Source: Rhodobacteraceae bacterium NBU2976
GTDB lineage: Bacteria; Pseudomonadota; Alphaproteobacteria; Rhodobacterales; Rhodobacteraceae
Direction: 5' to 3'
Assembly: GCA_023630215.1 (NCBI GenBank)
Contig: JALPRQ010000001.1
Coordinates: 1,550,001-1,614,000 of the forward strand
DNA: 64,000 bases
Below are positions 41,913-54,324 of this stretch, piece after piece (positions within the stretch are counted from its first letter, which is position 1; every line of letters begins with the position of its first letter). A program made the position numbers and the translations under genes. The notes beneath the pieces were generated by a model. The model was not told the origin of the DNA. It made no database searches and worked only from the letters and a program-made list of their open reading frames with translations.

Positions 41913-42311
41913 TCATTGAACGGACAAATATAACGAATATTCCACCGTAGTACCCATATCCCGATCATCGCCGACCTGATGAACGCGAAGCGTGTAATCG
42001 CCTGTCGCAGGTAGGGGGATGGATTGGGTGGCGGTGGAGCTGTCGCCAGCCGCAATGACGGTGTCATTGTCACCTGACGGGAGCAGAAGAAAATACACCT
42101 CTCCCTCGGCGGCAGAGAGGGTCACGGATAGCTGCTGGTTGCCCTCACCATAAAGGATATAATCGACATATTCGTGGCCCTGGATAATGCCGCGAAGGCT
42201 GGCACTTGTGGTGCCCGGAGCAAAGCCGAACGGGATGATCGCCTGAGAGGCAACAAGGGTTGGCACCCCCATTACAAGCGCACAGGCAATCACTCTAACC
42301 CAAGTCCACAT
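41913..42311 (-). CDS. exported PliG-like protein, second copy
   Basis: A 132-residue paralogue of the next gene, with a signal peptide (to VAS-QA) and the same strands: IQGHEYVDYILYGEGNQQL, FLLLPSGDND and LPATGDYTLRVHQVGDD. AGGAGG lies upstream; ATG at 42311 is preferred, but GTG at 42314 is equally well spaced. Both copies are on one probable mRNA, and identity outside the core is low, so the duplication is old. Confidence 0.65.
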   Translation of the reverse strand: MWTWVRVIACALVMGVPTLVASQAIIPFGFAPGTTSASLRGIIQGHEYVDYILYGEGNQQLSVTLSAAEGEVYFLLLPSGDNDTVIAAGDSSTATQSIPLPATGDYTLRVHQVGDDRDMGTTVEYSLYLSVQ

Positions 42312-42385
42312 CACAACACCGCCTCCTGTCCCATCACGGGACGGGGCGTATTATAGGAATAATTCGATCTGAGGAAATGCCCTCT

Positions 42386-42958
42386 TCAGGAACTGCGCCG
42401 ACCTTTGCCGACGGGTGTCCGAGGTTCCGTAACGTCAACCCCAGCTGCTCGCGCTGCGCGTGCCAGTTTCTGATCCATCGCTGACTCGGCCGGGGCTTTC
42501 GGTTTGATCTCCTCGGTCACGTTTTCACGGCGACTGGTTTCATATTCTTTGGTTGTCGCATGTCCGCATTTCGCACAGGTATAAGTGTCGGTGACAGAAA
42601 ATGTCTCCTCGGTCCAGCTTGTGACTTTTACCTCACCATTCTCCTGTTCTTCTTCCTCTTGCTTGCTGGCCGTGCCGATCAGCGTTTCCGTGTGATCTGT
42701 CCGTGACACCGCAAATTTGGCGTTGCAGCTTTCGCAGACTGCAGCATCGGATTTTGCCCGGTACCGCCAGCGATAAATGACAAAGGCCACGATCAGACCG
42801 ATCCCCGCTGCGCCACCAATCCAGACTGGTGTCGATTGTCCCTTTAGCGCCCACAGGGCGATCAGACCCGCCAGCAGTCCGACCACGATCCCGGTCGTCC
42901 GCGCACTTTTCTTTACATTTGCGTGAATCTGTTCTTGATCGACAGAAAGTTCCGTCAT
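42386..42958 (-). CDS. membrane protein with zinc-ribbon-like Cys pairs
   Basis: A 190-residue protein I do not recognise. Two membrane helices lie at about residues 22-40 and 45-63, then a soluble part with CESC (near residue 76) and CAKC (near 136). The two CxxC pairs could make a split zinc ribbon or bind another metal. The C-terminal 40 residues are basic and Pro-rich. The short cytoplasmic N-terminus starts MTELSVDQEQ. Neighbours give no clue. Confidence 0.7.
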   Translation of the reverse strand: MTELSVDQEQIHANVKKSARTTGIVVGLLAGLIALWALKGQSTPVWIGGAAGIGLIVAFVIYRWRYRAKSDAAVCESCNAKFAVSRTDHTETLIGTASKQEEEEQENGEVKVTSWTEETFSVTDTYTCAKCGHATTKEYETSRRENVTEEIKPKAPAESAMDQKLARAARAAGVDVTEPRTPVGKGRRSS

Positions 42959-43035
42959 GCTAATCCCCCAAAATTATTGTCACCCCACATTAGGCAAAGA
43001 TTATGGCAAAAAAGAAGCAACGGGAAGGGAAACTG

Positions 43036-44642
<1,607 letters not shown>

Positions 44643-44715
44643 TCAGCGTTGTGATACTTGGCAGACCGGGCGGGTTCAAGCTTGAACAATTTTTGGGAAT
44701 GCGTAACAAGGCGCC

Positions 44716-44982
44716 ATGCAGGAAACACCAGAAAACAGACTGAAACGTTTGCGGATGCGCAGTTGGCGGCGCGGCACCAAGGAAATGGATCTGATCCTTG
44801 GCGGGTTTGCGGATGCGAAACTCAGCAACCTTGATCCGGATATGCTGGATCGGTACGAGTCGCTTCTGGTCGAAAATGATCAGGACCTGTACCAATGGAT
44901 GTCCGGTCAGCAGCCCTTTCCGCCAGAGCATGAAGACCTGGGCAGTTTGATTCAGAATTTCCATAAAATCTTACATAAATAG
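44716..44982 (+). CDS. sdhE: succinate dehydrogenase assembly factor SdhE (FAD assembly factor)
   Basis: Small factor that helps attach FAD to succinate dehydrogenase, 88 residues. The key RGxxE motif appears as RRGTKEMD near residue 18, followed by LILGGFAD and YESLLVENDQDLYQWMSG, as in the family. It is divergent from aatA. No sdh genes are in the window. Confidence 0.93.
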   Translation: MQETPENRLKRLRMRSWRRGTKEMDLILGGFADAKLSNLDPDMLDRYESLLVENDQDLYQWMSGQQPFPPEHEDLGSLIQNFHKILHK

Positions 44983-45054
44983 GGGTATTTTAACCTGTTG
45001 TTTTCCATTTGACGCCAAGTCTGACCAAAATTGAGTATGTTTTGGAGACGGAGT

Positions 45055-45558
45055 ATGAATGTTCTAACCAGGCGCAGGGACATGATGGACCCTGCCTCGG
45101 ACGTTGTAAGTGTTTATTTGGATACGCTGGGCCGACTGGAACGATTGCACCGGCTGTTGCTGGATGTAATCAAGGATGAATTCGAACGTCTGGGTCTGAT
45201 CGACATCAATTCGGTGCAGGGATTGCTGCTGTTCAACATTGGCGAGCAGGAAGTGACCGCCGGGGAACTGAAATCCCGCGGCTATTATCAGGGCTCCAAT
45301 GTTTCCTATAACCTCAAGAAATTGGTTGATAGCGGGTACATGTACCACGAGAAATGCAAGGTGGATCGCCGGTCAGTGCGCGTCAGCCTGACAGAAAAGG
45401 GCAAGGATATCCGCAAAGTGCTGGCAGAGCTGTTTGAACGGCATTCTTCGGGGATGTTGACCTCGACCGCGCTGGAAAAGCAGGACCTGCAAAGCATCAA
45501 CGCCAACCTGCGTGTGATCGAACGCTATTGGACGGAGCAAATCCGATTCATTTACTAG
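45055..45558 (+). CDS. MarR family winged-helix regulator
   Basis: A 167-residue regulator. LINVSQ-like DIDINSVQGLLLFNIG, AGELKSRGYYQGSNVSYNLKKLVDSGYM and KVDRRSVRVSLTEKG are the recognition helix and wing of a MarR fold. GGAG lies six bases before the ATG at 45055; an ATG eight codons upstream is less good. It ends in a terminator before hemA. The sequence resembles alphaproteobacterial LdtR-type regulators, but I cannot confirm this. A TTGAA-N2-TTCAA palindrome (45592-45603) lies between it and hemA. Confidence 0.82.
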   Translation: MNVLTRRRDMMDPASDVVSVYLDTLGRLERLHRLLLDVIKDEFERLGLIDINSVQGLLLFNIGEQEVTAGELKSRGYYQGSNVSYNLKKLVDSGYMYHEKCKVDRRSVRVSLTEKGKDIRKVLAELFERHSSGMLTSTALEKQDLQSINANLRVIERYWTEQIRFIY

Positions 45559-45620
45559 AGTAATTCACGCGAATTTCATGACCTGAAAAGATTGAACATT
45601 CAAAAACCGTAATATAAGGT

Positions 45621-45657
45621 CCCCCTGCGTCGATTTGCGACATACGGGGGATTTTTT
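45621..45657 (+). terminator. intrinsic terminator after the MarR gene
   Basis: CCCCC...GGGGG (45621-45625 with 45646-45650) encloses an inner GTCG/CGAC stem and is followed by ATTTTTTC. It separates the regulator from hemA, 53 bases upstream of its start. Confidence 0.7.
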
Positions 45658-45709
45658 CTCCGGGTATTTAGAACCTATGTAATAAAAGGCAGCCGGAGTT
45701 AGCCCCCTA

Positions 45710-46933
45710 ATGGATTACGAAGCAGGTTTGGACAAGGCCCTGAACGCACTTCATGACGAAGGGCGTTATCGTGTTTTCATGGACATATGTCGTGAAAAAG
45801 GGTCGTTTCCGCGCGCAACCTGGCACAGACCCGACGGAGAATCGCAAGAAATCACAGTCTGGTGTGGCAATGATTATCTGGGAATGGGGCAGAACCCGGT
45901 TGTGCTTCAAGCCATGCAAACGGCACTGATGACCGCAGGCGCAGGATCGGGCGGCACACGCAACATTTCGGGGACAACGATTTATCACAAGGCGCTCGAA
46001 GCGGAACTGGCTGATCTTCATCATAAGGAAGCCGCGTTGGTGTTCACCTCGGCCTATATCGCGAACGAAGCAACCTTGTCGGTTTTGCCGAAACTGTTTC
46101 CCGGGCTGATCATCTTTTCAGATGAGCTTAACCATGCTTCGATGATCGAAGGGGTGCGTCATGGCCGTTGCGAAAAGCAAATCTGGCGCCACAACGATCT
46201 GGATCACCTGCGCGAACTGCTCGAATCAGCCGATCCCGATGCGCCGAAACTGATCGCGTTTGAGTCGATTTATTCGATGGATGGCGATTTTGGTCCGATC
46301 AAAGAAGTCTGCGATTTGGCTGACGAGTTTGGTGCACTGACCTATATCGACGAGGTTCACGCGGTTGGCATGTATGGTCCACGCGGCGCTGGTGTCGCTG
46401 AACGCGATGGCCTGATGGACCGGATCGACATTATCAACGGCACCTTGGCCAAAGCCTATGGTGTCATGGGCGGCTATATCGCGACATCCGCCAAGATGGC
46501 GGATGCGGTGCGGTCCTATTCCCCGGGATTTATCTTTACCACGTCGCTCCCCCCGGCTGTTGCTGCCGGTGCTGCTGCGTCCGTGCGATATCTGAAAGAG
46601 CATCCGGAACTGCGTGAACAGCATCAAGAAGCCGCTAAAGCACTGAAAATGCGGTTAAAATCACTTGGAATGCCGGTGATGGACAACAATTCTCATATCG
46701 TTCCGGTCATGGTCGGCGACCCAGTCAAATGCAAAAAGCTGTCCGACTGGCTGCTGAAGGATTTCGGTATCTATGTCCAGCCGATCAATTTCCCGACGGT
46801 TCCGCGTGGCACCGAACGTCTGCGCTTTACCCCATCGCCTGTGCATGACGCGGGCATGACCGATCATTTGATCAATTCGCTGGATACATTGTGGAGACAT
46901 TGCGAACTGGCGCGCGTCAAGAAAGCCGGTTAA
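45710..46933 (+). CDS. hemA: 5-aminolevulinate synthase
   Basis: Makes 5-aminolevulinate from glycine and succinyl-CoA, the first haem step in alphaproteobacteria, 407 residues. Lys248 in [15 protein letters not shown] binds pyridoxal phosphate, the same number as in the well-studied Rhodobacter enzyme. [12 protein letters not shown] and [17 protein letters not shown] are family hallmarks. The ribosome binding site is weak (GGAG about ten bases out). Haem demand may link it to the MarR gene upstream. Confidence 0.97.
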   Translation: MDYEAGLDKALNALHDEGRYRVFMDICREKGSFPRATWHRPDGESQEITVWCGNDYLGMGQNPVVLQAMQTALMTAGAGSGGTRNISGTTIYHKALEAELADLHHKEAALVFTSAYIANEATLSVLPKLFPGLIIFSDELNHASMIEGVRHGRCEKQIWRHNDLDHLRELLESADPDAPKLIAFESIYSMDGDFGPIKEVCDLADEFGALTYIDEVHAVGMYGPRGAGVAERDGLMDRIDIINGTLAKAYGVMGGYIATSAKMADAVRSYSPGFIFTTSLPPAVAAGAAASVRYLKEHPELREQHQEAAKALKMRLKSLGMPVMDNNSHIVPVMVGDPVKCKKLSDWLLKDFGIYVQPINFPTVPRGTERLRFTPSPVHDAGMTDHLINSLDTLWRHCELARVKKAG

Positions 46934-47012
46934 CCCATTTCGGGCGGTCGGTCGGCGAATATCTGCCGTTGACGTACACGGAAAATTTACCCCTGCACAA
47001 ACCTTTGGAATC

Positions 47013-48242
47013 ATGCTAAGAAACCCTACCGATATTGGGGCAGGGTCTGCGCTGATCGGTAAGAAAACGGGGCACAAAAACAATAAAGCAGACTGTATGG
47101 ATCGTGAGATAGCAGAGCATTCCCTGGGCGGGTTCGACTCTTTCGAGACTCGGCTTGGAGATGAGTTGCGCGGGGAACGCGCAACGCTCGGGAAGAGTCT
47201 GCTCGACGTGCAGCGCGATATTCGGATCAAAGCGTCCTATATCTCGGCGATTGAAAACTGCGATCTGTCTGTTTTCCCAAATCCCAGTTTTGTGGCCGGC
47301 TATGTGCGCTCTTACGCGCGCTATCTGCATCTGGACCCTGAACAAACGTATCACCGTTTCTGTCTGGAAGCTGGCTATCAAAGCGCGAGCGCGGAATTGA
47401 ACACACCGTCTGCGCAGGCTTCTGAGGTTGGATTGCGCGATGATCACCCGGCGTCTGGCTGGGTGCCGCGCATGCCCGGAATGGCCACACAGGCCAAAGC
47501 TTCGAACGCAGGCGCGACGCTGATGGCGGCGGGGCCCTTGTTGGCGTTGATGCTGGTGATCGGGGGGCTTGCCTATGGCGCATGGTTCCTGATCAACGAT
47601 ATTCAGCGGGTCGAATTTGCACCGATTGAAAATAACCCGATGGTCGCCTTTGAACCGCAAGGTTTGGGCGCGGGCACGACGGCCGATGGGTTTACACCAT
47701 CCAGCATCGAATTGGCGGCTGACCCGTCGATCCTGTATAACCGCCGAGAGTTGGACGTTCCCGTTGTCGAACCGCGTGATGGGCCAATATTCGCAATTAA
47801 TCCCGATGAAACCGGCGATACCGTAATCCCCGGCGAAAACGAGACCGAAGGAACATTGCTGGCCGAGGCCGAACTGCCCATCGTCAGCGAAACGCCCGAA
47901 ATTCCGACCATCAGCGTTGTCGCGCAAGAAGAAGTATGGGTGCGTATTTACGAAGAAAACGGCACGATCATCTTTGAGAAAACTCTGGCAGCTGGCGAGC
48001 AATATCAGTTGCCCGAAGATGCACCCGCCGCCTATTTGCGTGCAGGTAATGCGACCGCGCTGTTCGTGATGGTGAATGATGCCGCTTATGGCCCAGTCAG
48101 CAACACCGATGCCGTGGTTCGCGACATCCCGCTTGCGCCCACCGAAGTGGCAAGCGCCATGGCGGTTGTCGACAATCCGTCGGTTGCCTTGCAGGTTGCT
48201 GCCGATGCGTGGCGCGAAATTCACACTGCCAGCAACGATTAG
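47013..48242 (+). CDS. RodZ-like protein: HTH domain, membrane helix and DUF4115
   Basis: A 409-residue protein with the layout of RodZ. A cytoplasmic helix-turn-helix (residues 48-115: RGERATLGKSLLDVQRD, then SYISAIENCDLSVFP and GYVRSYARYLHLD) is followed by one membrane helix (about residues 168-192) and a long periplasmic part with a DUF4115-like domain (EVWVRIYEENGTIIFEKTL). RodZ helps keep cell shape with MreB. Start is unsure: ATG 47013 is used, but ATG 47097 or a non-ATG start between them would also leave the HTH whole. Confidence 0.82.
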   Translation: MLRNPTDIGAGSALIGKKTGHKNNKADCMDREIAEHSLGGFDSFETRLGDELRGERATLGKSLLDVQRDIRIKASYISAIENCDLSVFPNPSFVAGYVRSYARYLHLDPEQTYHRFCLEAGYQSASAELNTPSAQASEVGLRDDHPASGWVPRMPGMATQAKASNAGATLMAAGPLLALMLVIGGLAYGAWFLINDIQRVEFAPIENNPMVAFEPQGLGAGTTADGFTPSSIELAADPSILYNRRELDVPVVEPRDGPIFAINPDETGDTVIPGENETEGTLLAEAELPIVSETPEIPTISVVAQEEVWVRIYEENGTIIFEKTLAAGEQYQLPEDAPAAYLRAGNATALFVMVNDAAYGPVSNTDAVVRDIPLAPTEVASAMAVVDNPSVALQVAADAWREIHTASND

Positions 48243-48310
48243 TCGCGGGTGACACAGCCCATTTCTCTCGTTACATATCCGTGCGATAACGACACGCACA
48301 GGCACATATC

Positions 48311-49444
48311 ATGAGTCACAATCCCATTCGCCCTTGGCGTAATATTGACCGCCGCAAAAGTCGTCAGATTTTTGTTGGCAAGGTTCCGGTTGGTGGGGAT
48401 GCACCGATTTCGGTGCAAACCATGACCAACACGGACACGTCGGATGTTCGCGCAACGGTGGATCAGATATTGCGATGTGCCGAGGCGGGGGCGGATATTG
48501 TCCGTGTATCTTGCCCGGACCAAGATTCGACCAAAGCGCTGAAAGACATTGTGCGTGAAAGTCCGGTGCCAATCGTTGCGGATATTCATTTTCACTATAA
48601 GCGCGCGATCGAAGCCGCTGACGCTGGCGCTGCCTGTCTGCGGATCAACCCGGGCAATATCGGTTCCCCGGAACGCGTCAGCGAGGTTGTGGCCGCCGCA
48701 CGTGCAAATTCCTGTTCGATCCGGATCGGGGTGAATGCCGGGTCGCTGGAAAAGCATCTGTTAGAAAAATATGGCGAACCCTGTCCCGAGGCGATGATTG
48801 AAAGCGGCCTCGATCATATCCGGATTTTGGAGGATAACGGATTTCAGGAATATAAAATCTCGGTCAAAGCCTCGGATGTGTTTTTGGCGGCAGCGGCCTA
48901 TCAGGGACTGGCCGAGGCAACAGACGCCCCGATCCATCTGGGGATTACCGAGGCGGGTGGGTTGATGTCTGGCACGATCAAGTCGGCAATCGGTTTGGGC
49001 AATCTGTTATGGATGGGAATCGGGGATACGATCCGTGTGTCCCTGTCAGCCGACCCGGTTGAAGAGGTTCGCGTCGGGTTCGAAATCCTGAAATCGCTGG
49101 GGTTACGCCACCGTGGCGTCAATATCATATCTTGCCCCAGCTGCGCCCGTCAGGGATTTGATGTGATTGCGACCGTGGCCGAACTGGAGAAACGTTTGGC
49201 CCATATTCACACACCAATCAGCCTGTCGATTATCGGCTGCGTCGTGAACGGTCCCGGCGAGGCGCTGATGACCGATATCGGGTTTACAGGCGGTGGTGCG
49301 GGACATGGAATGGTTTACCTTGCAGGGAAGCAGGATCATAGGTTAGATAACGCGCAAATGATTGACCATATTGTAAAAATGGTTGAGGATCGCGCGAGCG
49401 AAATCGAAGCTGAGCAGAGGACTGCGGACACCGCGGCAGAATAA
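48311..49444 (+). CDS. ispG: 4-hydroxy-3-methylbut-2-enyl-diphosphate synthase IspG (GcpE)
   Basis: Iron-sulfur enzyme of the non-mevalonate isoprenoid pathway, 377 residues. [19 protein letters not shown] is the early block; cluster cysteines are in [10 protein letters not shown] and [11 protein letters not shown], near residues 275-310. The ATG follows a region without a strong ribosome binding site. The end is three bases from the DUF1499 gene. Confidence 0.96.
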   Translation: MSHNPIRPWRNIDRRKSRQIFVGKVPVGGDAPISVQTMTNTDTSDVRATVDQILRCAEAGADIVRVSCPDQDSTKALKDIVRESPVPIVADIHFHYKRAIEAADAGAACLRINPGNIGSPERVSEVVAAARANSCSIRIGVNAGSLEKHLLEKYGEPCPEAMIESGLDHIRILEDNGFQEYKISVKASDVFLAAAAYQGLAEATDAPIHLGITEAGGLMSGTIKSAIGLGNLLWMGIGDTIRVSLSADPVEEVRVGFEILKSLGLRHRGVNIISCPSCARQGFDVIATVAELEKRLAHIHTPISLSIIGCVVNGPGEALMTDIGFTGGGAGHGMVYLAGKQDHRLDNAQMIDHIVKMVEDRASEIEAEQRTADTAAE

Positions 49445-49446
49445 TA

Positions 49447-49983
49447 ATGTTTAGAATGTTTCTGTTTCTGTTGTTTCTGAATGTGGTCGGCGCCGGCTTC
49501 ATTTTTTACAAGGTAAGTTCCGTAGATCATGATCCCACCGTTTGGCATGTCGATCCGCTGGTCGAACCGCAGTCGGTGAAACCCCATTCCTATCGTGTCG
49601 CCCCTCCGGCGCTGACACAGGAATTTGTCGACTTTCCGGCTCCCGTTTATACGGCGAATCCGACCTTGATGGCCAAGGCATTTGACGATTTTGTTCTACG
49701 ACAGCCCAAGACCATCCGCATTGCCGGTTCTGTCGAAGAAGGGTGGATGACCTATGTTCAACGCTCCGAGCGGTTGAACTTTCCCGACTATATCTCGGTC
49801 AAGTTCATTGATCTGAATGGTGGGCGTTCAACCGTCGCGATTTATTCGCGTTCGCGGTTTGGCTACAGCGACATGGGGGTCAATGCCGCACGGGTTAATG
49901 GCTGGCTCGCATCGTTGCGCTCGTTCGAGGACGAAACCGCGGTCATCACCGAAGAGCCCGAAATCATCGGCCAGGACCAGTAG
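49447..49983 (+). CDS. DUF1499 family protein with membrane anchor
   Basis: A 178-residue protein. One N-terminal hydrophobic helix (residues 3-20) anchors it, and the rest is soluble. [24 protein letters not shown] near the C-terminus is the DUF1499 hallmark. Function is unknown. The gene follows ispG with two bases between and ends 7 bases before prfA. Confidence 0.85.
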   Translation: MFRMFLFLLFLNVVGAGFIFYKVSSVDHDPTVWHVDPLVEPQSVKPHSYRVAPPALTQEFVDFPAPVYTANPTLMAKAFDDFVLRQPKTIRIAGSVEEGWMTYVQRSERLNFPDYISVKFIDLNGGRSTVAIYSRSRFGYSDMGVNAARVNGWLASLRSFEDETAVITEEPEIIGQDQ

Positions 49984-49990
49984 TCTCGAC

Positions 49991-51046
49991 ATGATTGCGC
50001 AGGACAAGCTGCTGTCGATACAGCAACGGTTCGAGTATATCGAAGCCAAACTGTCACAAGGGGCGAGCCCTGACGAGCTGGCCAAGCTTGGCCGAGAATA
50101 TGCTGACATCAAGCCGGTGATTGAACAGATCAACGCTTATCAGTCACTGCTATCGCGCCGGACCGAAGCACAACAACTGTTGAACGATCCTGAAATGAAG
50201 GCCTTGGCAACCGAGGAACTGGACGAGATCGAAGCCAGCTTGCCCGACGCGGAAAATGCTTTGATGCTGGCCCTGTTGCCCAAGGACGAGGCGGATTCCC
50301 GGTCCGCCATTCTGGAAATTCGCGCAGGCACAGGAGGCGACGAGGCGGCGCTGTTCGCCGGCGACCTGTTTCGCATGTATCAACGTTTTGCTGACGGCAA
50401 AGGCTGGAAAATCGAAATCGTTGACGAGGCGGAATCCGATGTTGGCGGATACAAGGAAGTGATCGCCAACGTGATCGGCGACAATGTCTTCTCGGCGTTG
50501 AAATTCGAATCCGGTGTTCACCGGGTCCAACGCGTTCCCGTCACGGAATCAGGGGGGAGAATTCATACGTCGGCCGCCACTGTTGCCGTTCTTCCCGAGG
50601 CCGAAGAGGTCGATATCGACATTCCCGATTCCGATATTCGTATTGATACGATGCGATCTTCGGGGGCGGGTGGTCAGCATGTGAATACCACTGATTCCGC
50701 CGTACGGATCACCCATTTGCCAACCGGGATTGTTGTGACCAGTTCTGAAAAATCCCAGCATACCAACCGCGCCAAGGCCATGCAGGTTTTGCGCACGCGA
50801 CTTTATAACATGAAGCGTCAGGAAGCCGATGATGCGCGTGCCGCCGAGCGTAAAGGTCAGGTGGGGACGGGGGACCGCTCGGAACGCATCCGCACGTATA
50901 ATTTCCCGCAAGGCCGGGTGACTGATCATCGGATCAACCTGACACTATACAAGTTGGATCAGGTGATGGAGGGTGACTTGGCCGAGATTATTGACGCGCT
51001 TCATGCAGCCGATCAGATGGACAAGCTGGCGCAGTTGAACGCATGA
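49991..51046 (+). CDS. prfA: peptide chain release factor 1
   Basis: Reads UAA and UAG stop codons and releases the chain, 351 residues. The GGQ tip is G227-G228-Q229 in [13 protein letters not shown], and the stop-codon reading motif is P183-V-T185. The ATG at 49991 is used; an earlier open frame lies inside the DUF1499 gene. It overlaps prmC by 4 bases, and PrmC methylates the Gln of GGQ, so substrate and enzyme are made together. Confidence 0.97.
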   Translation: MIAQDKLLSIQQRFEYIEAKLSQGASPDELAKLGREYADIKPVIEQINAYQSLLSRRTEAQQLLNDPEMKALATEELDEIEASLPDAENALMLALLPKDEADSRSAILEIRAGTGGDEAALFAGDLFRMYQRFADGKGWKIEIVDEAESDVGGYKEVIANVIGDNVFSALKFESGVHRVQRVPVTESGGRIHTSAATVAVLPEAEEVDIDIPDSDIRIDTMRSSGAGGQHVNTTDSAVRITHLPTGIVVTSSEKSQHTNRAKAMQVLRTRLYNMKRQEADDARAAERKGQVGTGDRSERIRTYNFPQGRVTDHRINLTLYKLDQVMEGDLAEIIDALHAADQMDKLAQLNA

Positions 51047-51855
51047 CAACCCCGTCCGAGGTGATCCGAAACGCTGCTGCAACATTGCGTGACGCTGGGA
51101 TAGATGCACCGGAACGCGACGCCAGACGTTTGCTGGCGCACGCGCTTGACTGTTCCACGGCGGAACTGATGGCACTGGATGAAATCGTGGTGCCCGTTTC
51201 CTTTGCTGGTATGATCGCCGCGCGATGCCGCTTTCAACCGGTCAGTCAGATAATCGGCTATCGCGAGTTCTGGGGCCGAAACTTTCGCGTGACGCCCGAT
51301 GTTCTTGATCCTCGTCCGGAAACAGAAACGCTTGTGGATCTGGCGCTAAAGCGGCGATCAGAACGCATTCTGGACTTGGGAACCGGTAGCGGCGCGCTGG
51401 CCATTACCTTGGCGTTGGAATGCCCCGACGCAACGGTTCTGGCCACGGATATCAGCGATGCCGCCCTTGGGGTTGCCGGCGAAAATGCGGTCCGTCTGGC
51501 GGCACAGGTCGCGTTTCGTCAATCCGACTGGTGGCAGAATATCACCGGGCAGTTTGACCTGATCCTGTCAAATCCGCCGTATATCTCGGAGGTCGAGATG
51601 GCAGATCTGTCCCCAGACGTGCGGAATTGGGAACCACATCTGGCCTTGACCCCCGGCGGGGACGGGCTTGACGCTTATCGTATCCTTGCTGGATCACTGG
51701 CAGGTTTTCTGGCCGATGACGGGCTGGCGCTTTTTGAAATCGGTGCGACACAAGGTGCAGAGGTACGTCAGATTTTCCAAGACGCTGGATTTGCGCGGGT
51801 TCAGCTGCACCAAGATTTGGGGGGGCAGGATCGCGTTGTTGCGATTATAGGCTAA
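51043..51855 (+). CDS. prmC: release factor glutamine methyltransferase PrmC
   Basis: Methylates the GGQ glutamine of release factors, 270 residues. SAM motif I is [13 protein letters not shown] near residue 110, and NPPYIS near 176 is the active-site motif. [11 protein letters not shown] is typical. Its ATG lies in the prfA stop (ATGA). Confidence 0.96.
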   Translation: MTTPSEVIRNAAATLRDAGIDAPERDARRLLAHALDCSTAELMALDEIVVPVSFAGMIAARCRFQPVSQIIGYREFWGRNFRVTPDVLDPRPETETLVDLALKRRSERILDLGTGSGALAITLALECPDATVLATDISDAALGVAGENAVRLAAQVAFRQSDWWQNITGQFDLILSNPPYISEVEMADLSPDVRNWEPHLALTPGGDGLDAYRILAGSLAGFLADDGLALFEIGATQGAEVRQIFQDAGFARVQLHQDLGGQDRVVAIIG

Positions 51856-51892
51856 ATATTTGCTTTATGCGGAAAAAACACGTTATTTTCCC

Positions 51893-51920
51893 TTGTTTTC
51901 CTGACCAAACGGCGTATAGA
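51893..51920 (+). promoter_or_regulatory. possible promoter of the DUF4167 gene
   Basis: TTGTTT (51893-51898) and TATAGA (51915-51920) are 16 bases apart. The 206-base gap between prmC and the DUF4167 gene otherwise shows nothing recognisable and would give a leader of about 130 bases. Confidence 0.4.
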
Positions 51921-52061
51921 CTTCCTCATCCGCTGGAGATTGAGCGTAGCTCTCTAATTGGCATAGCGGCAATGTTAACCTGAAATTCGGGAACATACGG
52001 TGGAATGAAGTCGCACGGGATGCGCCGCCACATTTAAGCTAACGATAGAAGACTGAGAGTA

Positions 52062-52529
52062 ATGAGATCTTCCAACAAATCGCGTTCTAGAAACAAATCG
52101 AATGGCCGGCGCACAAATAATCCGGGCAATATCATCAATCGTGTTTATGACAGCGCCGGTCCTGAAGGTCGGGTGCGGGGTACGCCTCAGCAGATCATCG
52201 ATAAATATCGCGGACTGGCACATGATGCCAACCTGGCTGATGACCGTGTCGGGGCTGAAAGCTTCCATCAACATGCTGAACATTACGCGCGTCTGCTTCT
52301 GGAAGCCCAGCGCGAGATTTCAGCCCGCCAGTCCGAGCATCAGGAACGTCAGCAAAACCGCCAGAACGTACAGGACGGGGACTCGGCGGATATGTCCGAT
52401 GCTGTAATGCCTGATACGTCGGACGATGCAGGACTGGTGGAAACCCCCGAAGGCAAAGCAAAACCTGTTCGCAAACCGCGCAAACCGAAACCGGTCGACG
52501 TGGAAATTGTCGCTCAGGAAAACGGCTAA
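52062..52529 (+). CDS. DUF4167 family protein
   Basis: A 155-residue, basic, low-complexity protein. The first 30 residues are Asn/Arg/Ser-rich ([17 protein letters not shown]). The DUF4167 core follows: [20 protein letters not shown] and [11 protein letters not shown]. The second half is Gln/Glu- and Pro/Lys-rich. Basic ends suggest nucleic acid binding, but this is inference. It converges with rsmA, overlapping it by 4 bases. Confidence 0.88.
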   Translation: MRSSNKSRSRNKSNGRRTNNPGNIINRVYDSAGPEGRVRGTPQQIIDKYRGLAHDANLADDRVGAESFHQHAEHYARLLLEAQREISARQSEHQERQQNRQNVQDGDSADMSDAVMPDTSDDAGLVETPEGKAKPVRKPRKPKPVDVEIVAQENG

Positions 52530-53362
52530 TCGGCGAACATCACATTTGACAATGCGCAAAATTGGGCAAGGGTCAATTCTTCGGCCCGTGCGGTCGGGGG
52601 GATGTTGGCCTGTGCCAACCTGTCCTCGACATCCCGTGCCAACCCTTTCAAGCTAGAGCGCACCATCTTGCGGCGTTGATTAAACGCTGCCGCAACGGTT
52701 TTGTTCAGGTGAGCGGGATTAGCTGGATATCTTGGCTGCGGCAGTCGCGTCATATGCACAATGGCCGAGGACACCTTGGGTGTAGGTGTGAATGCCTCGG
52801 GCGGGAGCGACATGACGATCCGCGCATCGGTCAACCATTGCACCAGAATTGACAGACGACCATAGGCTTTGCTGCGCGGGCCAGCAACGATACGTTCAGC
52901 CACCTCGCGTTGGAACATCAGGGTCATGCTGTCCCAGATCGGCGGCCAGACAGGCGGGGTTAACCAGGAAATCAGCAGCTCAGTCCCAACATTATAGGGC
53001 AGGTTCGCCACAATGCGGACCGGTGACGTCAGATAGGAGGACGCGTCAAGCGTCAGCGCATCCCCCTCCAAAACCGTCAGGCGGTTCGGGTAATGGGCAG
53101 CAATCTCGGCCAGCGCGGGCAGGCAGCGTGCGTCACGTTCAATCGCGACCACATGCCGTGCGCCTTCGAACAATAGTCCCCGGGTCAAACCACCGGGTCC
53201 GGGGCCAATCTCCAGCACATCACACGCGCTCAAATCCCCGGCCTGTCGAGCAATCTTGGCTGTCAGGTTCAGGTCCAGCAAGAAGTTCTGGCCCAGCGAT
53301 TTTTGAGCGGACAGGCCGTGCTTGGCGATGACTTCGCGCAGGGGGGGCAGGCCGTCGATCAT
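52526..53362 (-). CDS. rsmA: 16S rRNA (adenine1518/1519-N6) dimethyltransferase RsmA (KsgA)
   Basis: Dimethylates two adenines near the 3' end of 16S rRNA, 278 residues. SLGQNFLLD near the start, [14 protein letters not shown] (SAM motif I) and [12 protein letters not shown] (catalytic motif IV) are present. The start overlaps the pdxA stop by 4 bases. Confidence 0.96.
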   Translation of the reverse strand: MIDGLPPLREVIAKHGLSAQKSLGQNFLLDLNLTAKIARQAGDLSACDVLEIGPGPGGLTRGLLFEGARHVVAIERDARCLPALAEIAAHYPNRLTVLEGDALTLDASSYLTSPVRIVANLPYNVGTELLISWLTPPVWPPIWDSMTLMFQREVAERIVAGPRSKAYGRLSILVQWLTDARIVMSLPPEAFTPTPKVSSAIVHMTRLPQPRYPANPAHLNKTVAAAFNQRRKMVRSSLKGLARDVEDRLAQANIPPTARAEELTLAQFCALSNVMFAD

Positions 53363-54324
53363 GACAGGGATGCCGCCAGACGAATGGCTGCAATCAGCGA
53401 ATTGGGGCTGGCGATCTGTTTACCAGCGATGTCAAATGCTGTCCCGTGATCCGGAGAGGTGCGGACAATCGGCAGCCCAAGGGTCAGATTGACGCCGCTG
53501 TCAAACGCCAGTGTCTTTACCGGGATCAGCGCCTGATCATGATACATACAAATAGCGGCGTCATAATTCGCGCGTGCCGCACTGTGGAACATGGTGTCGG
53601 CGGGTAAAGGGCCGATTAGATCCAGACCTTCGTTGCGCAACTGGTCCAAAAGGGGGGAGATCAAAGTGATCTCTTCTTGCCCCATTTTGCCCCCTTCGCC
53701 GGCATGCGGGTTAAGCCCGGCCACGGCCAGTCGCGGATTGGGTATGCCGAACCGATCGCGTAGACTCTGATGTGTAATCAAAAGGGTTTCACGCAGCAGA
53801 TCCGCCGTCAGTTTGGTTGCCACTTTTGACAGCGGGATGTGGATTGTAACCGGCACGACGCGAAGATCACCCCCGACCAGCATCATGACCGGGGTTGCTG
53901 CGTTACATAAGGCGCCCAAAAACTCGGTATGTCCCGGATAGGCGAAGTTCGCACCATCCTGCAAAACCTGCTTATTGATCGGATTGGTGACAAGGGATGA
54001 CCCCTGACCGTCACGAACCAATCGGACCGCGGCTTCAATCCAGCTGACAACGCTATCAGCGTTGCGCAAGTCCGGTTGACCCGCCGTAACCGGAAAGGGA
54101 AGCGGCGCGTTAATAACACATAGCTGATCCGCGACATGCTGATCAGGTGACGCAATTTCTCGTATCGTAACCCCGGCGGGACCTGCATAGTGGCGCAGCA
54201 ACTCGGCATCCCCGATCATCACCATTGGGATGTCGCGATGACAGGACTGCCACGCTTGCACGCTAAGTTCAGGACCGATCCCGGCGGGTTCCCCCAGCGT
54301 TACGATCACCGGAAGGGGGATCAT
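53359..54324 (-). CDS. pdxA: 4-hydroxythreonine-4-phosphate dehydrogenase PdxA
   Basis: Vitamin B6 synthesis enzyme, 321 residues. [13 protein letters not shown] near residue 8, GHTEFLGAL near 137 and [10 protein letters not shown] with metal-binding His near 205 are family marks. ATG 54324 overlaps the surA stop (ATGA); a longer frame upstream would lie inside surA and is rejected. Confidence 0.95.
   Translation of the reverse strand: MIPLPVIVTLGEPAGIGPELSVQAWQSCHRDIPMVMIGDAELLRHYAGPAGVTIREIASPDQHVADQLCVINAPLPFPVTAGQPDLRNADSVVSWIEAAVRLVRDGQGSSLVTNPINKQVLQDGANFAYPGHTEFLGALCNAATPVMMLVGGDLRVVPVTIHIPLSKVATKLTADLLRETLLITHQSLRDRFGIPNPRLAVAGLNPHAGEGGKMGQEEITLISPLLDQLRNEGLDLIGPLPADTMFHSAARANYDAAICMYHDQALIPVKTLAFDSGVNLTLGLPIVRTSPDHGTAFDIAGKQIASPNSLIAAIRLAASLS

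Noticed and set aside
52849-53331. Open frame antisense to rsmA
   Set aside because: Arg/Ser/Pro-rich shadow of a strongly conserved gene.
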